A stretch of 5,065 nt of DNA. It comes from an uncultured Fretibacterium sp. Lineage in GTDB: Bacteria; Synergistota; Synergistia; Synergistales; Aminobacteriaceae. The first letter of the stretch is position 1, and each line of letters starts with the position of its first letter. The position numbers and the translations under genes are program-made. The notes under the pieces are model-generated. The model was not told where the DNA came from. It did not search any database and saw nothing but the letters and a program-made list of their open reading frames with translations. This document shows, one piece after another, positions 5,016 to 5,065 of the stretch. The stretch covers positions 1-5,065 of the forward strand of contig CALEPX010000027.1 of the NCBI GenBank assembly GCA_937911045.1, in the 5' to 3' direction.

Positions 5016-5065
5016 CTAATTTTCAAAGGATTGTTTACTCCAACCTTCAAAAGAAAACTTCACGT
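5016..5065 (-). CDS. Possible 3' end of a gene entering from the right, partial
   Basis: On the minus strand the last 15 codons before TAG (5016-5018) read KFSFEGWSKQSFEN after a GTG, and the frame stays open to the window edge. The peptide looks protein-like but is too short to identify. It could be a C-terminus or chance. Confidence 0.2.
   Translation of the reverse strand, partial: VKFSFEGWSKQSFEN

Noticed and set aside
5030..5065. Partial CRISPR repeat starting GTTTACTCC at the right edge
   Set aside because: Only one copy is visible and no spacer or second repeat can be seen.

Overview
This is an AT-rich accessory stretch of bacterial chromosome. Two long reading frames are intact. Around them lie a complete antitoxin gene and at least six decayed genes whose lesions can be named to the base or close to it. 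Lipoprotein-free signal peptides, a cyclophilin-like secreted protein, Sel1 repeats and a BspA-type leucine-rich-repeat protein point to an anaerobic, probably gut-associated, diderm bacterium. A Synergistota-type organism is my best guess, at low confidence; nothing in the window is a true taxonomic marker.

Layout. Bases 1-498 hold no clear gene, only open-frame remnants. Bases 499-1158 encode an intact secreted protein of unknown function. Bases 1204-1551 join the first ~20 codons of a Y-family DNA polymerase (dinB) gene in frame to a complete small antitoxin gene. Its PIN-domain toxin partner (1563-1990) is broken only by an 8-bp tandem duplication. A strong hairpin and a scrap of IS4-family transposase (with a TGG-to-TGA stop) follow. 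Bases 2270-3637 encode an intact 455-residue BspA-like leucine-rich-repeat protein with a Sel1/TPR-like middle and a conserved-looking acidic/aromatic C-terminal module.

Downstream is a graveyard. It holds a Sel1-like gene start with a one-base deletion (3681-3901), a tRNA 2'-phosphotransferase (kptA) remnant with two large internal deletions (3980-4295), and a secreted cyclophilin-like gene with an internal deletion at a short AATTC repeat (4400-4776). The last ~290 bases are non-coding as far as I can see, except for a possible 3' end of a gene entering from the right on the minus strand.

How the genes relate. The only functional partnership visible is the toxin-antitoxin pair: a complete antitoxin with its own likely promoter, and a toxin silenced by a lesion that one slippage event could reverse. 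The leucine-rich-repeat gene and the Sel1-like start share direction and close spacing and were probably one operon. The intact 1.4-kb frame argues that the lesions are real decay and not sequencing error. I found no evidence of a new multi-gene system; the most interesting object is the 8-bp duplication in the toxin gene.
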